A DNA stretch of 28,738 nucleotides, from contig CAYXZR010000007.1 of NCBI GenBank assembly GCA_964470025.1, forward strand, positions 1 to 28,738, read 5' to 3'. The stretch comes from CAYXZR01 sp964470025. Its GTDB lineage: Bacteria; Patescibacteriota; Patescibacteriia; Buchananbacterales; UBA6539. The translations under genes and the position numbers were made by a program. Positions 22,215-28,738 of the stretch are shown here, piece by piece. Within the stretch, counting starts at the first letter, position 1, and every line of letters starts with the position of its first letter. The notes under the pieces were generated by a model that ran no database searches, was not told the origin of the DNA, and saw only the letters and a program-made list of their open reading frames with translations.

Positions 22215-22592
22215 CTACTGGCTAAACGCTTCTATAGTAGAAGTTGTTGAGGTAGAGGTGGATGAATTTATTTCTTCTAGGGCGGTTGCAGGTACGGCGT
22301 CTGTGTTACTGAAAGGGTTTGAGATTTCTTCAATTTCTACTTGATATGAAACTTGTCGCTGACCTAACTGATCCAATACGATAGTAAGTAGGTTTCCATT
22401 AATAGAATGAGGAGCAACTTCTTGCTGTAAGATTATCACTTCTTCTGCTCTCGTAATTGTCCGATAGAAGTTTTTGTTTAAATACCAAAGGAGAAGGCCA
22501 GTAGAGATAAAAACTAGTGCTGTGATAATTATGTATGACAGTTTTTTTAATTTATGTACAGATTGTAGTGAAAGAATTTTGATACCCTTCAT
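22215..22592 (-). CDS. Small single-pass membrane protein at the end of the pilus operon
   Basis: Not recognised. 125 residues from the ATG at 22592 (an in-frame earlier ATG at 22625 would overlap pilO; the chosen start follows the pilO stop by one base). It has a short basic N-terminus, one TM helix at about residues 22-43, a region of about 50 residues with alternating polar and hydrophobic residues, and a Ser/Thr-rich tail (INSSTSTSTTSTIEAFSQ). It occupies the place that PilP has in Proteobacteria, after pilM-pilN-pilO, but lacks a lipobox and recognisable PilP sequence. A role in the PilMNO alignment complex is inferred from position. Confidence 0.6.
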   Translation of the reverse strand: MKGIKILSLQSVHKLKKLSYIIITALVFISTGLLLWYLNKNFYRTITRAEEVIILQQEVAPHSINGNLLTIVLDQLGQRQVSYQVEIEEISNPFSNTDAVPATALEEINSSTSTSTTSTIEAFSQ

Positions 22593-22593
22593 A

Positions 22594-23151
22594 TTACTGA
22601 GTAAATGTGTAAAGTGAACCTTCAAGAGTTGCCGTGACCTGATCTACCGCAATGGCAGTATTTCTTGTTTTTCGAGTCAATACAAGTCTATCGATGTCAA
22701 AATATGCCTCCTGTGACTCTAGATCATTGATAAATGACAGTATCGCTCTGTATACTCCTGTAATTTGTATTGTGAAAGGGATGGAAGATGTTTTTTGCTC
22801 AACATTGTCAAAGTCTGAAAGTGACAGTGTGAGCTCGAGATTATTTTCTTCGGCAAGTATTTCAATAGTTGTAATATATGTTAATTCCTGTCCAGGATGC
22901 ACAAAAATGCTTTGCAGATCAGTTTCATGACGCTTAACACGTTCATAATTTTCAGCAATAGTTTGCCGTAATTGCCCCTCAAGGTATTTTCTTTCTAGAT
23001 CTTCTCTTTGAAAGTAGATATCATCGTTGATTGTTTTAATGTCCGTAAGAGTTGGGATAATTATAAAAAATACTAGCGCAATAATAAAAAGTATTACAAA
23101 AACAAGAGTGGTAACTATTTTTGTTTGAATTGATGATTTTTTTTCTTCCAT
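22594..23151 (-). CDS. pilO: PilO-like pilus assembly protein
   Basis: 185 residues: short cytoplasmic tail, one TM helix (about 11-35), a coiled-coil-like stretch (about 38-80, with IYFQREDLERKYLEGQLRQ), then a ferredoxin-like periplasm-type domain with TYITTIEILAEENNLEL and IPFTIQITGVYRAILSFINDLES. That is the PilO architecture; PilO pairs with PilN in the inner-membrane platform that links the PilM ring to the pilus machine. The helix, coiled coil and final domain order fit, while primary sequence is divergent as usual for the family. It starts one base after the restored pilN stop. Confidence 0.8.
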   Translation of the reverse strand: MEEKKSSIQTKIVTTLVFVILFIIALVFFIIIPTLTDIKTINDDIYFQREDLERKYLEGQLRQTIAENYERVKRHETDLQSIFVHPGQELTYITTIEILAEENNLELTLSLSDFDNVEQKTSSIPFTIQITGVYRAILSFINDLESQEAYFDIDRLVLTRKTRNTAIAVDQVTATLEGSLYTFTQ

Positions 23152-23152
23152 A

Positions 23153-23673
23153 TTATTGAAGCTGCTCCGGTAAAATAGTTGCTCGAAGTGTAAATGTAAT
23201 ATCTTGCCGCTGAATCAGTTGATCGATAGGGATTTCTAAATCTTCAAACAATGGATTTGATTCAATTACATTTTTAAGTCATCACGAGATGGAGCATATC
23301 CAGAAGCTGTTAGAGTAGTATTAGATATAGTTAATTCAGAAAGAGTGACTCGCTCAGGAATAATACTTGTAAGGGTTATTAAGAGTTTGGTCCAAGGAAG
23401 GTAGTCGGACTGGATATCATGTACAGACTTGATCATTGCATTAAATTTCTTAATATCTTGATTAAATCCACTACTAAGGCGCGCAGTAGTTGCAGTCTCC
23501 TCTACGACAGCTTGGAAATTTTTCTGAAGTTGTAGTTTTGTAACCAGGAGAATAATTGCAATAATAATTAGGAAAAATAAAAAGAAGATAATAATATTCT
23601 TAATTAAAATGTATAGCCGCAATAATGCTATATCGTCTTTACGTTGTGGTGGAAGAAGGTTAAGAAAAATCAT
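23153..23673 (-). CDS. pilN: PilN-like pilus assembly protein, frameshifted in an A-run
   Basis: PilN is the inner-membrane partner of PilO; its N-terminal tail binds PilM. MIFLNLLPPQRKDD is the typical start (INLLP motif) and is followed by one TM helix (about 25-47). The intact frame ends after 135 residues with GYAPSRDDLKM and TAA at 23268-23266. If one base is added to the run of five A just before (23275-23271), the frame continues DDLKNVIESNPLFEDLEIP and on for about 40 residues to a TAA at 23155-23153, two bases from pilO. The continued sequence is the expected PilN C-terminus. So either the sequence has a one-base error, the gene is mutated, or the ribosome slips back one base on the AAA codon to make the full protein. 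The other genes of the operon are intact. Confidence 0.8.
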
Positions 23674-23675
23674 AC

Positions 23676-24679
23676 TTATTCAAGACTCCTCAAGGCTAAA
23701 CCAATTGCAGTAAGGTAGGATTGATATTCATTAGAAGGAAGTGCTTTTGAATGCTTTGAAGAAAGAGCAGCAAGTGGTGAAGATATTACAGTTGGTATTG
23801 AAAGCTTTTTAGAAATAACCTTATCAATATTTAGAAAATTAGCACCTCCACCGCACAGTATAATTTTTTTAACTTCAGAGNNNNNNNNNNAGACAACTTA
23901 TTAATTTCCTCAACGAGTATGGTTAGCAGGGCATTGTCACATCGGTCAGGATCAAGTCCACAGACTTTCTTTGCTTCTTCTGCTTGTTTAAAATCTAGTG
24001 AAAGTTTTTTACAAATTATCTCTGTAATTTGAATTCCGGAAATTGGCAAACTAAAGGTAAACTGTATTGCACCTTTATCATAGACAATTAAACCAGAGCG
24101 TGTTGCACCGAAGTCGACGACAATTTGAGCACCTTCAGTTTTTGACAAAGCTAATCCACGGGTAATTGCAGCTGCCTCTATTTCGAAAATAATTGGGTTC
24201 ATCGGACTACTGTCAAATGCATTTAAATAAGTATTGACAATTGATCGTGGTGCTGCGCCAACTAGTACCGTCATGTATGACTTTGTGGATTCTATAATTT
24301 GCCAATCTAAATACATTTCTTCAATTTCAAGTGGAATATGGTTAACAATCTCGTTTTTTATTGCATCTTCCAAGCCATTTTTTGTTTGGAGGGGAAGCGT
24401 GAGTATTTGGATGAATGTTTTTGATTCAGGTAGTACTGATACAATGCTATTACCAACAAATGATTTGCCCGTAGGGTGATTATACAGTTCCATGAAAGCT
24501 GAGAGAAATGCTTTTCGTTTTATAATTTCTCCCTTGGTTACGATGCCAGGCTCTAAAGTAACATAAGAATGAGAACGGATGTATTTTCGAGGTCCCTCTT
24601 GTTTGATTTGAACTGCTCGCAAAGAGTTATCGCTAACATCAATTCCAACTGCAGAAATTTTTCGAGTAAATAATGCCAT
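23676..24679 (-). CDS. pilM: PilM-like actin-fold pilus assembly ATPase, interrupted by an assembly gap
   Basis: PilM is a cytoplasmic, FtsA/actin-like protein that binds nucleotide and docks on PilN. AVGIDVSDNSLRAVQIK (residues 11-27), VSVLPESKTFIQILTLP and the second phosphate loop VDFGATRSGLIVYDKG are diagnostic. The read-through ends at ten Ns (23890-23881). Beyond the gap the protein continues in another frame with SEVKKIILCGGGANFLNIDK and YLTAIGLALRSLE, stopping at 23678-23676, two bases before the pilN start. 263 residues lie before the gap and 67 after; with the family length near 350, ten to twenty residues are missing. Frame arithmetic requires a true gap length with remainder 2 on division by 3. 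Any tail read straight through the gap is false. Confidence 0.9.
23881..23890. other. Assembly gap (10 N) inside pilM
   Basis: A placeholder run of ten N. The two sides encode one PilM protein in frames that do not join across ten bases, so real sequence of unknown length, probably a few tens of bases, is missing. Confidence 0.98.
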
Positions 24680-24683
24680 AGAT

Positions 24684-24700
24684 ATAACTCAGTATAGCAA
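24684..24700 (-). promoter_or_regulatory. Possible internal promoter before pilM
   Basis: On the minus strand an extended -10, TTTGC-TATACT (TATACT at 24696-24691), lies 11 bases before the pilM ATG and overlaps the pilX stop region. It is identical over 12 bases (ATTTGCTATACT) to the promoter box at 3307-3318. The -35 is weak. It would let pilM-pilN-pilO be made independently of the pilins upstream. Confidence 0.4.
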
Positions 24701-24701
24701 A

Positions 24702-25892
24702 TTAGTATTGCTCTTCCCAGTGATCAATTTGAATAAGAGGTGAAGAGGGGTTTACTAGCGGATCAATAACGCTATATATAGTACTAGTGCTATAGTTAAG
24801 AATAATAGAGCCACCACTAGCAGTGATTCTAGAATCAAAACCTGCCATACTACCGTTGATAGTAAATGATGTTCCAGAGCTTGTGATATCCAAGTCATCT
24901 GCAGAATACATTAATCCATTGATAGTTATTGTGCCACCCGATGTTGTCATATCAATATCATCTTTTGCAAGTAAACCACCGCCATATGTCTCATGGCTAT
25001 TAACTGTGAAGGTATTGCCCGATAGTGTAATATCAATGTCACCATCCGCTACGAGTACTCCATTTATAGTGATGTTTTTACCAATAATTTTTGCATCACC
25101 ATCAACGTAGATAATACCTTCAAGCGTAGTTCCAGTTGAAAGATTTTTAAATTGATTTTCAGTATAGGTCGCTGTTGCTCTATTTTCCCAAGAATTTGAA
25201 TCGTCAGAGTCAAAGTCAATTTGTAGCATATCAACAGTAGTAGTCGGCGCTTGCTGTGTACTATTGTTAAGCGTTAAGGTTCCACCACCAACTACATTAA
25301 TATTATTACTTGAAGTAACCATGCCGTCATTAACAACTACTTCCGCACCTTGAACCTTGAAAACCTGATTTGCATGAAGGCGCCCACCATTTGCTGTAAA
25401 GACAACTCCTGATCCAGTAAAAGTGAAATTGCCATTTTGCTGGGAACCTCTACCACCGGCAAATGTGGCAAAATCCCATTCTGGATCAGAGCCAGTTGCT
25501 TGAGCAATATAAGCTTTAACTACCCGCTGAGAGGTTGCATTACCGATCTGATACGTTGAAGTAGCAGTGAGTTGAGCCTCTGAAGAGGCAGTGCTAATTG
25601 CTCTGACTGTGTAGGATGCATTCGGGTCATCATCAACGCTTGCGCGAGAAATATCATGTGTACTAGATAGTGTGCCGTCAAGAAAAGCAGAGGCAGTGGG
25701 TGTGTCATTTTGAATCTTCCAGATCATGTCATATATAGCTGATTCTGCTAAGTAGTAATTTTTTGTTGCTGTTTGCTGAGCCTCAGAAATGGTATGCTCT
25801 GAGTTTGAGAGTGTTACCATGTATGATCCTACTAACAATGATGCAGTAAGGATAAGTACAGATAAAATTAAAACAAATCCATTATTATTCAT
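24702..25892 (-). CDS. PilX/GspK-like minor pilin with C-terminal beta-repeat domain
   Basis: 396 residues. The N-terminus MNNNG-FVLILSVLILTASL resembles PilX/GspK-type pilin signals; Glu at position +5 is lacking, as in GspK-type tip subunits. NYYLAESAIYDMIWKIQ (45-61) is the usual helix after the signal in PilX-like proteins. From about residue 145 the chain is rich in G, T, S and N. Residues 259-366 contain five strand-forming units of 19-21 residues, roughly G-x-L-x-A-x-D-I-D-I-T-x-S-G-x-T-F-T-I-N, suggesting a right-handed beta-helix or polymer-forming solenoid. It would thus be a pilus tip protein with a rigid adhesive or scaffold domain. It starts 2 bases after the PilW-like gene. Only the pilin-like N-terminus and the repeat are seen; function is inferred. 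Confidence 0.75.
   Translation of the reverse strand: MNNNGFVLILSVLILTASLLVGSYMVTLSNSEHTISEAQQTATKNYYLAESAIYDMIWKIQNDTPTASAFLDGTLSSTHDISRASVDDDPNASYTVRAISTASSEAQLTATSTYQIGNATSQRVVKAYIAQATGSDPEWDFATFAGGRGSQQNGNFTFTGSGVVFTANGGRLHANQVFKVQGAEVVVNDGMVTSSNNINVVGGGTLTLNNSTQQAPTTTVDMLQIDFDSDDSNSWENRATATYTENQFKNLSTGTTLEGIIYVDGDAKIIGKNITINGVLVADGDIDITLSGNTFTVNSHETYGGGLLAKDDIDMTTSGGTITINGLMYSADDLDITSSGTSFTINGSMAGFDSRITASGGSIILNYSTSTIYSVIDPLVNPSSPLIQIDHWEEQY
24795..25118 (-). repeat. Five tandem beta-helix-type units within the PilX-like gene
   Basis: Protein-level repeat at residues 259-277, 278-298, 306-325, 326-346 and 347-366 of the encoded protein. Units share a Gly start, a D-[IL]-D-[IM]-T core, an S-G turn and a T-[IV]-N end. 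The DNA has diverged between units, so this is an old duplication. Confidence 0.7.
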
Positions 25893-25894
25893 AG

Positions 25895-26464
25895 CTATAT
25901 ATTTCGAGGATCGATAGTAGTAATAAGTTCAATGGTTTCATTTTTATTTTCTAATTCTACTTCAGTTGTGATCACATCAGCACCGTAAAAATGAAGTGAA
26001 GTGAAATACTCCGCAAGCTGTCTGTCTTCTAGGGTAGTCGCTTCAGGGCTGCCAAAGGGATCAGTGTCATTCCATCGAACATAGGTAGTGGGGTCAGATT
26101 CAAAATAGTAGACTTTAACTTGTCGGTATAAATCCATACCATTTAGATAATATCGTATATATTGAATTTGTGAGGTGACATGTCCATCTTCAAATTCAAT
26201 TTCCATTGGAACTAATTCTGGGTCAGAAGTATCTTCTGGAAGAACGGTGACAATTTCTTGAGCTTGGCGAAGTTCTCGTGCAATAGTATCAAGGACAATT
26301 CTTCCGTTTTGTAAGAGCTCACCTTGAGTAGAAGTTTTTCGTGCAACAGATTGATTGAGGGTAAAAATACCAACGATGAGAATAAAAACTAGCGCAGCAA
26401 TAACCATTGAGACAATTAATTCACTCAAGGTAAAGCCTTCTTGATTGTATCGTGGTCTTTTCAT
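25895..26464 (-). CDS. Prepilin, PilW/GspJ-like minor pilin
   Basis: 189 residues. Class III prepilin signal: MKRPRYNQEG followed by FTLSELIVSMVIAALVFILI, with cleavage after Gly10 and Glu at +5. The hydrophobic helix runs on into NGRIVLDTIARELRQAQEIV (about 48-67), typical of PilW/GspJ, and a beta-rich globular domain (QIQYIRYYLNGMDLYRQVKV) follows. Processed by a prepilin peptidase not seen in this window, it would join the pilus tip complex. Its ATG overlaps the stop of the upstream prepilin gene by one base (TAATG), so translation is probably coupled. Confidence 0.88.
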   Translation of the reverse strand: MKRPRYNQEGFTLSELIVSMVIAALVFILIVGIFTLNQSVARKTSTQGELLQNGRIVLDTIARELRQAQEIVTVLPEDTSDPELVPMEIEFEDGHVTSQIQYIRYYLNGMDLYRQVKVYYFESDPTTYVRWNDTDPFGSPEATTLEDRQLAEYFTSLHFYGADVITTEVELENKNETIELITTIDPRNI

Positions 26465-26892
26465 TAAAAGTCTGATCTAAATAGTGAAAAATGAATTGAC
26501 TTTTCATTTTTTAACAGAGGGGAGAGCCAGTATACTGTGGTGCTAATTTTTTTAAATCCTGTATCAGTCTCTGTTTCTTCTAAGTCACTGTCAATATATG
26601 ATATGGTCGTTTCTCGAAAAAAGGTATATAAATATGAATTCTCATCTGAAGAGAGTCGTTGTTTTGTCTCATATGTTCCCGTAGGCAAGTCTTGATAATC
26701 AAGATTCTGCAGTGACTCGAGTTGGGCAGTTGCTAGCTGTGTCGCTTGGGTGATCGATCGTGAATCGCTAGTAAGTTCTACACCTAGCGGGTATAGTTCT
26801 ATTACACTGACAACTCCGATTAAAAGGATGATAAGTGCAAATACCGCTTCAATAACGGTGAATCCTTGTGAATTAGTCGATGATGTCAACAT
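26464..26892 (-). CDS. Prepilin, PilV/GspI-like minor pilin
   Basis: 142 residues. Signal MLTSSTNSQG then FTVIEAVFALIILLIGVVSVI, with cleavage after Gly10 and Glu at +5. TQATQLATAQLESLQNLDYQDLPTGTYE (46-73) is the PilV/GspI-like region, where the helix ends and a small beta domain begins. The start overlaps the upstream pseudopilin gene by 20 bases. It is one of three prepilins with full signals in the operon; which of them, if any, is the major pilin cannot be told from sequence, and the major subunit may be coded elsewhere. Confidence 0.87.
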   Translation of the reverse strand: MLTSSTNSQGFTVIEAVFALIILLIGVVSVIELYPLGVELTSDSRSITQATQLATAQLESLQNLDYQDLPTGTYETKQRLSSDENSYLYTFFRETTISYIDSDLEETETDTGFKKISTTVYWLSPLLKNEKSIHFSLFRSDF

Positions 26893-27304
26893 ATCCTGAT
26901 GCTTTTATTTCTACGGTGGTGGTATTGTCCAGTGAATTAGTTAGTGTTAGTGAACCAGCAGATGTTACATTACCTGTTGGGTTAAACGTGGCAGTATTTT
27001 CGACTAAGTCTGTTATGTCAGTAATCGCTACATCGCTTGCAGGTGTAGCTGTGTAAATAGTTTCTAGGGTCGCATCGTTGGTTATGGTGTAGCTATTTGT
27101 TGATGTTGTAAATCGTACACTGTAAAAAACTTGCTCGGTAATTGCTAATTGCTGTGCGCGACGTAATGATAGCGCAATTTCTTTGGCAGATTCTTTGAGT
27201 TTGGTATTATGTTGAAACTCAGAAAAACTAGGTCCAATAAATATACTGAGAATTGCGATAATAAAAATCGATGTAATTATTTCAATTAACGTAAACCCTT
27301 TCAT
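26873..27304 (-). CDS. Prepilin, GspH/FimT-like pseudopilin
   Basis: 143 residues. The very short leader MKG precedes FTLIEIITSIFIIAILSIFI, with cleavage after Gly3 and Glu at +5. The continuing helix has LKESAKEIALSLRRAQQLAI (36-55), the GspH/FimT hallmark, and EQVFYSVRFTTSTNSYTI leads into a beta domain. Such pseudopilins prime pilus or secretion fibre assembly from the tip. It begins one base after the pilC stop and its end overlaps the next prepilin gene. Confidence 0.88.
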   Translation of the reverse strand: MKGFTLIEIITSIFIIAILSIFIGPSFSEFQHNTKLKESAKEIALSLRRAQQLAITEQVFYSVRFTTSTNSYTITNDATLETIYTATPASDVAITDITDLVENTATFNPTGNVTSAGSLTLTNSLDNTTTVEIKASGYVDIID

Positions 27305-27305
27305 G

Positions 27306-28385
27306 CTAAATATTTTGAGTAATTGAGTATAGTGGTGTGATCACCGCCACCGCCATTGCACCCACACCAACACCAAGAATAACCAATAAGATTGGCTCAA
27401 TAAGTGCAGGAAGATTTTCCATTGTTTGTGAGACATCATCTTCATAAAAAATTGCAGACTCTTCTAGGATCGTATCAAGTGAGCCTGTTTCTTCTCCAAT
27501 AGCAATCATCTGTAGTACTACTGGAGGAAATAGATTTTTATGATTTGACAGTGTTTCTGAGATAGTAATACCTTTCTTGATTTTTTCTCGAGCTTCAAGT
27601 AGCACCTCTTTGTATCGAACATTGCCAAGCACTTCAGAAGTAATATCAAATGACTGAACGATAGGAATATCTGTTTTTAAAAGTGAGCTGATAGTTCGAC
27701 AAAATCGTGCAAGGTTAATCTTTTTTATAATTTTACCCATCACTGGCATAACAAGAAGGCTGCCATGAAACAAGTGTTTTCCTTGTTTCGTCCTGATAAA
27801 TAAAATAAAACCACCAAACAATAATGCAGCACCTATGGCAATATAGAGTCCATATGCAAGCATTGCATCACTCATGGAAATTAGAATACGAGTAGCAAGT
27901 GGAAGCGTCGCATTTATCTCCTCAAAAACCTGAGTGATATTTGGAATCACAAATACCATCATCAGTATGCCAATAATAATCATCATGCTGACAACTATTG
28001 AGGGATAGATCATTGCACCACGAACCTTGCTTACGGTTTCATGATCCTTTTTCATTTGTAAATATAGCTGATTAAGCACCTCTTCAAGTTTACCTGAGGC
28101 TTCACCTGCACGAATCATATTAATAAAAAGCTCTCCAAATAACTTTTTATGTTGCTCTAGTCCAGCAGAGAGTAGTCCACCTTTTTCTACGGTTTGCTGG
28201 ATGTCATTTAAGACGGACTTAAACATTCGTGAGGTAGTCTGCTCAGATAGGGTTTTTAAGGCAGCAGCAAGAGAGATTCCGGTTCGCACCATAATGCCAA
28301 GTTGTTGCACAAAAAACAACTTTTGTGCAACCGAGATGCCGCTCAAATAGAATTGTTTTGGTTTTTTTTGTTGTACCTCAGTCAT
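27306..28385 (-). CDS. pilC: PilC/GspF inner-membrane platform protein
   Basis: The polytopic platform protein of the type IV pilus, which couples the assembly ATPase to the growing fibre. 359 residues with two homologous GspF domains: the first at about 20-140 (FFVQQLGIMVRTGISLAAAL, NMIRAGEASGKLEEVL), the second at about 225-345 (FCRTISSLLKTDIPIVQSFD, MIAIGEETGSLDTILEESA). TM segments lie near 125-150, 170-195 and 325-350. Many relatives have about 400 residues; the missing part is at the N-terminus. Its ATG overlaps the pilB stop by one base (TAATG), indicating coupling. Confidence 0.95.
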   Translation of the reverse strand: MTEVQQKKPKQFYLSGISVAQKLFFVQQLGIMVRTGISLAAALKTLSEQTTSRMFKSVLNDIQQTVEKGGLLSAGLEQHKKLFGELFINMIRAGEASGKLEEVLNQLYLQMKKDHETVSKVRGAMIYPSIVVSMMIIIGILMMVFVIPNITQVFEEINATLPLATRILISMSDAMLAYGLYIAIGAALLFGGFILFIRTKQGKHLFHGSLLVMPVMGKIIKKINLARFCRTISSLLKTDIPIVQSFDITSEVLGNVRYKEVLLEAREKIKKGITISETLSNHKNLFPPVVLQMIAIGEETGSLDTILEESAIFYEDDVSQTMENLPALIEPILLVILGVGVGAMAVAVITPLYSITQNI

Positions 28386-28738
28386 TATTCTCTAGTTACA
28401 CGTAATACTTCTTCAATAGAAGTGATTCCGGTTTTAGCCTTGATGAATCCATCCTCTAAGATGCTGATCATACCTTGCTCAGCCGCAGCTTTGCTTATTT
28501 CATGAGCTGAAGCGCCCTTGAGAATAAGCTCTTTGATTTCATCGGTAATTTCAAGAACTTCATATATTCCTAGTCGACCCTTGTAACCATCACCACCACA
28601 CTTACTACAACCCTTACCTTTATAAAATACCAGCTTACTTGGTGAGTCAGAGTTAATAAAGCCCTTAGCTTGCAAGGTTGCAATGACATTTTTAAAATTA
28701 ATTTCCTTTTCTAATTTTTCAAGTTCCTTTGAAGTAAG
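28385..28738 (-). CDS. pilB: PilB/GspE assembly ATPase, C-terminal part (5' end outside window)
   Basis: The last 117 codons of the cytoplasmic hexameric ATPase that drives pilus extension. GCSKCGGDGYKGRLGIYEVL is the zinc-binding segment (CxxC followed by GxxGRxGIYE) of the PilB/GspE C-terminal domain; the other cysteine pair and the Walker motifs lie beyond the edge. AAAEQGMISILEDGFIKAKTGITSIEEVLRVT is the usual family end. The frame is open to the right edge, so the gene starts outside, and any start placed in the window (for example the TTG at 28675) is false. It is the most upstream visible gene of the pilus operon. Confidence 0.95.
   Translation of the reverse strand, partial: LTSKELEKLEKEINFKNVIATLQAKGFINSDSPSKLVFYKGKGCSKCGGDGYKGRLGIYEVLEITDEIKELILKGASAHEISKAAAEQGMISILEDGFIKAKTGITSIEEVLRVTRE

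Noticed and set aside
22593..22625. Earlier ATG for the last pilus-operon gene
   Set aside because: It would overlap pilO by 30 bases; the ATG at 22592 follows the pilO stop by one base, as is usual in this operon.
23674..23695. GAGGAG as a Shine-Dalgarno for pilN
   Set aside because: The spacing of 12 bases is too long, and the bases encode the conserved LRSLE end of PilM.
23831..23893. C-terminal tail of pilM read straight through the Ns
   Set aside because: Its sequence (LKLKKLYCAVEVLIF) is not PilM-like, while another frame after the gap gives the conserved PilM C-terminus.
28673..28675. TTG as the start of a small separate gene at the right edge
   Set aside because: The frame is open to the edge and the protein is the C-terminal end of PilB, so the true start is outside the window.
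1..28738. CRISPR array, insertion sequence, prophage or toxin-antitoxin pair
   Set aside because: No regularly spaced repeats, transposase-like or integrase-like proteins, or recognisable toxin or antitoxin genes are visible.

Overview
The window reads as chromosomal DNA of a Patescibacteria (CPR) bacterium. It is AT-rich and very densely packed: about 32 genes, with no gene-free stretch longer than about 140 bases. It carries genes typical of that group, namely runs of GT-C membrane proteins, a PEGA/propeller protein, a compact type IV pilus operon and a MurA-like enzyme next to an S41 protease. Stops are almost all TAA or TAG; I find one TGA stop, in rfbD. The standard bacterial code fits. 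Presence of ribosomal protein L9 argues against Microgenomates, which are reported to lack it; a Parcubacteria-like lineage is my guess, not a determination. Two runs of 10 N (14931-14940, 23881-23890) mark assembly gaps, each inside a gene.

Region 1 (1-13206) makes surface glycan. A GT4 glycosyltransferase enters from the left edge and meets, stop to stop, a leftward GT-C-like membrane protein. A rightward block then runs from 3325 to 13206: three more GT-C-like proteins, two small membrane proteins, a HIT protein, and the four dTDP-L-rhamnose genes in the order rfbC ... rfbB, rfbD, rfbA. An unrecognised, probably TIM-barrel protein sits between rfbB and rfbD. The likely logic is dTDP-rhamnose supply plus membrane glycosyltransferases that use lipid-linked sugars outside the membrane.

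Region 2 (13193-19886) is envelope and housekeeping: a leftward PEGA/beta-propeller membrane protein, then rightward murA-like, an S41 protease, rplI (L9) and pyrG, with leftward rpmA (L27) behind a strong bidirectional terminator.

Region 3 (20004-22212) is a three-gene operon: a secreted C39-like cysteine peptidase lipoprotein, an Nfu iron-sulfur scaffold and an IscS-type cysteine desulfurase. Its promoter is back to back with that of rpmA, and the two -35 boxes share bases.

Region 4 (22215 to the right edge, leftward) is a type IV pilus operon in the order pilB (cut by the edge), pilC, three prepilins, a PilX-like protein with a beta-repeat domain, pilM (holding a gap), pilN (frameshifted), pilO and a small membrane protein.

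Two window-wide traits stand out. Most starts have no Shine-Dalgarno sequence, and several -10 boxes (often TATACT) lie 6-12 bases before the start codon, suggesting leaderless or nearly leaderless mRNAs. Three of four convergent gene pairs have no room for a terminator. I see no tRNA, rRNA, CRISPR array, insertion sequence or integrase, and no clear defence system.
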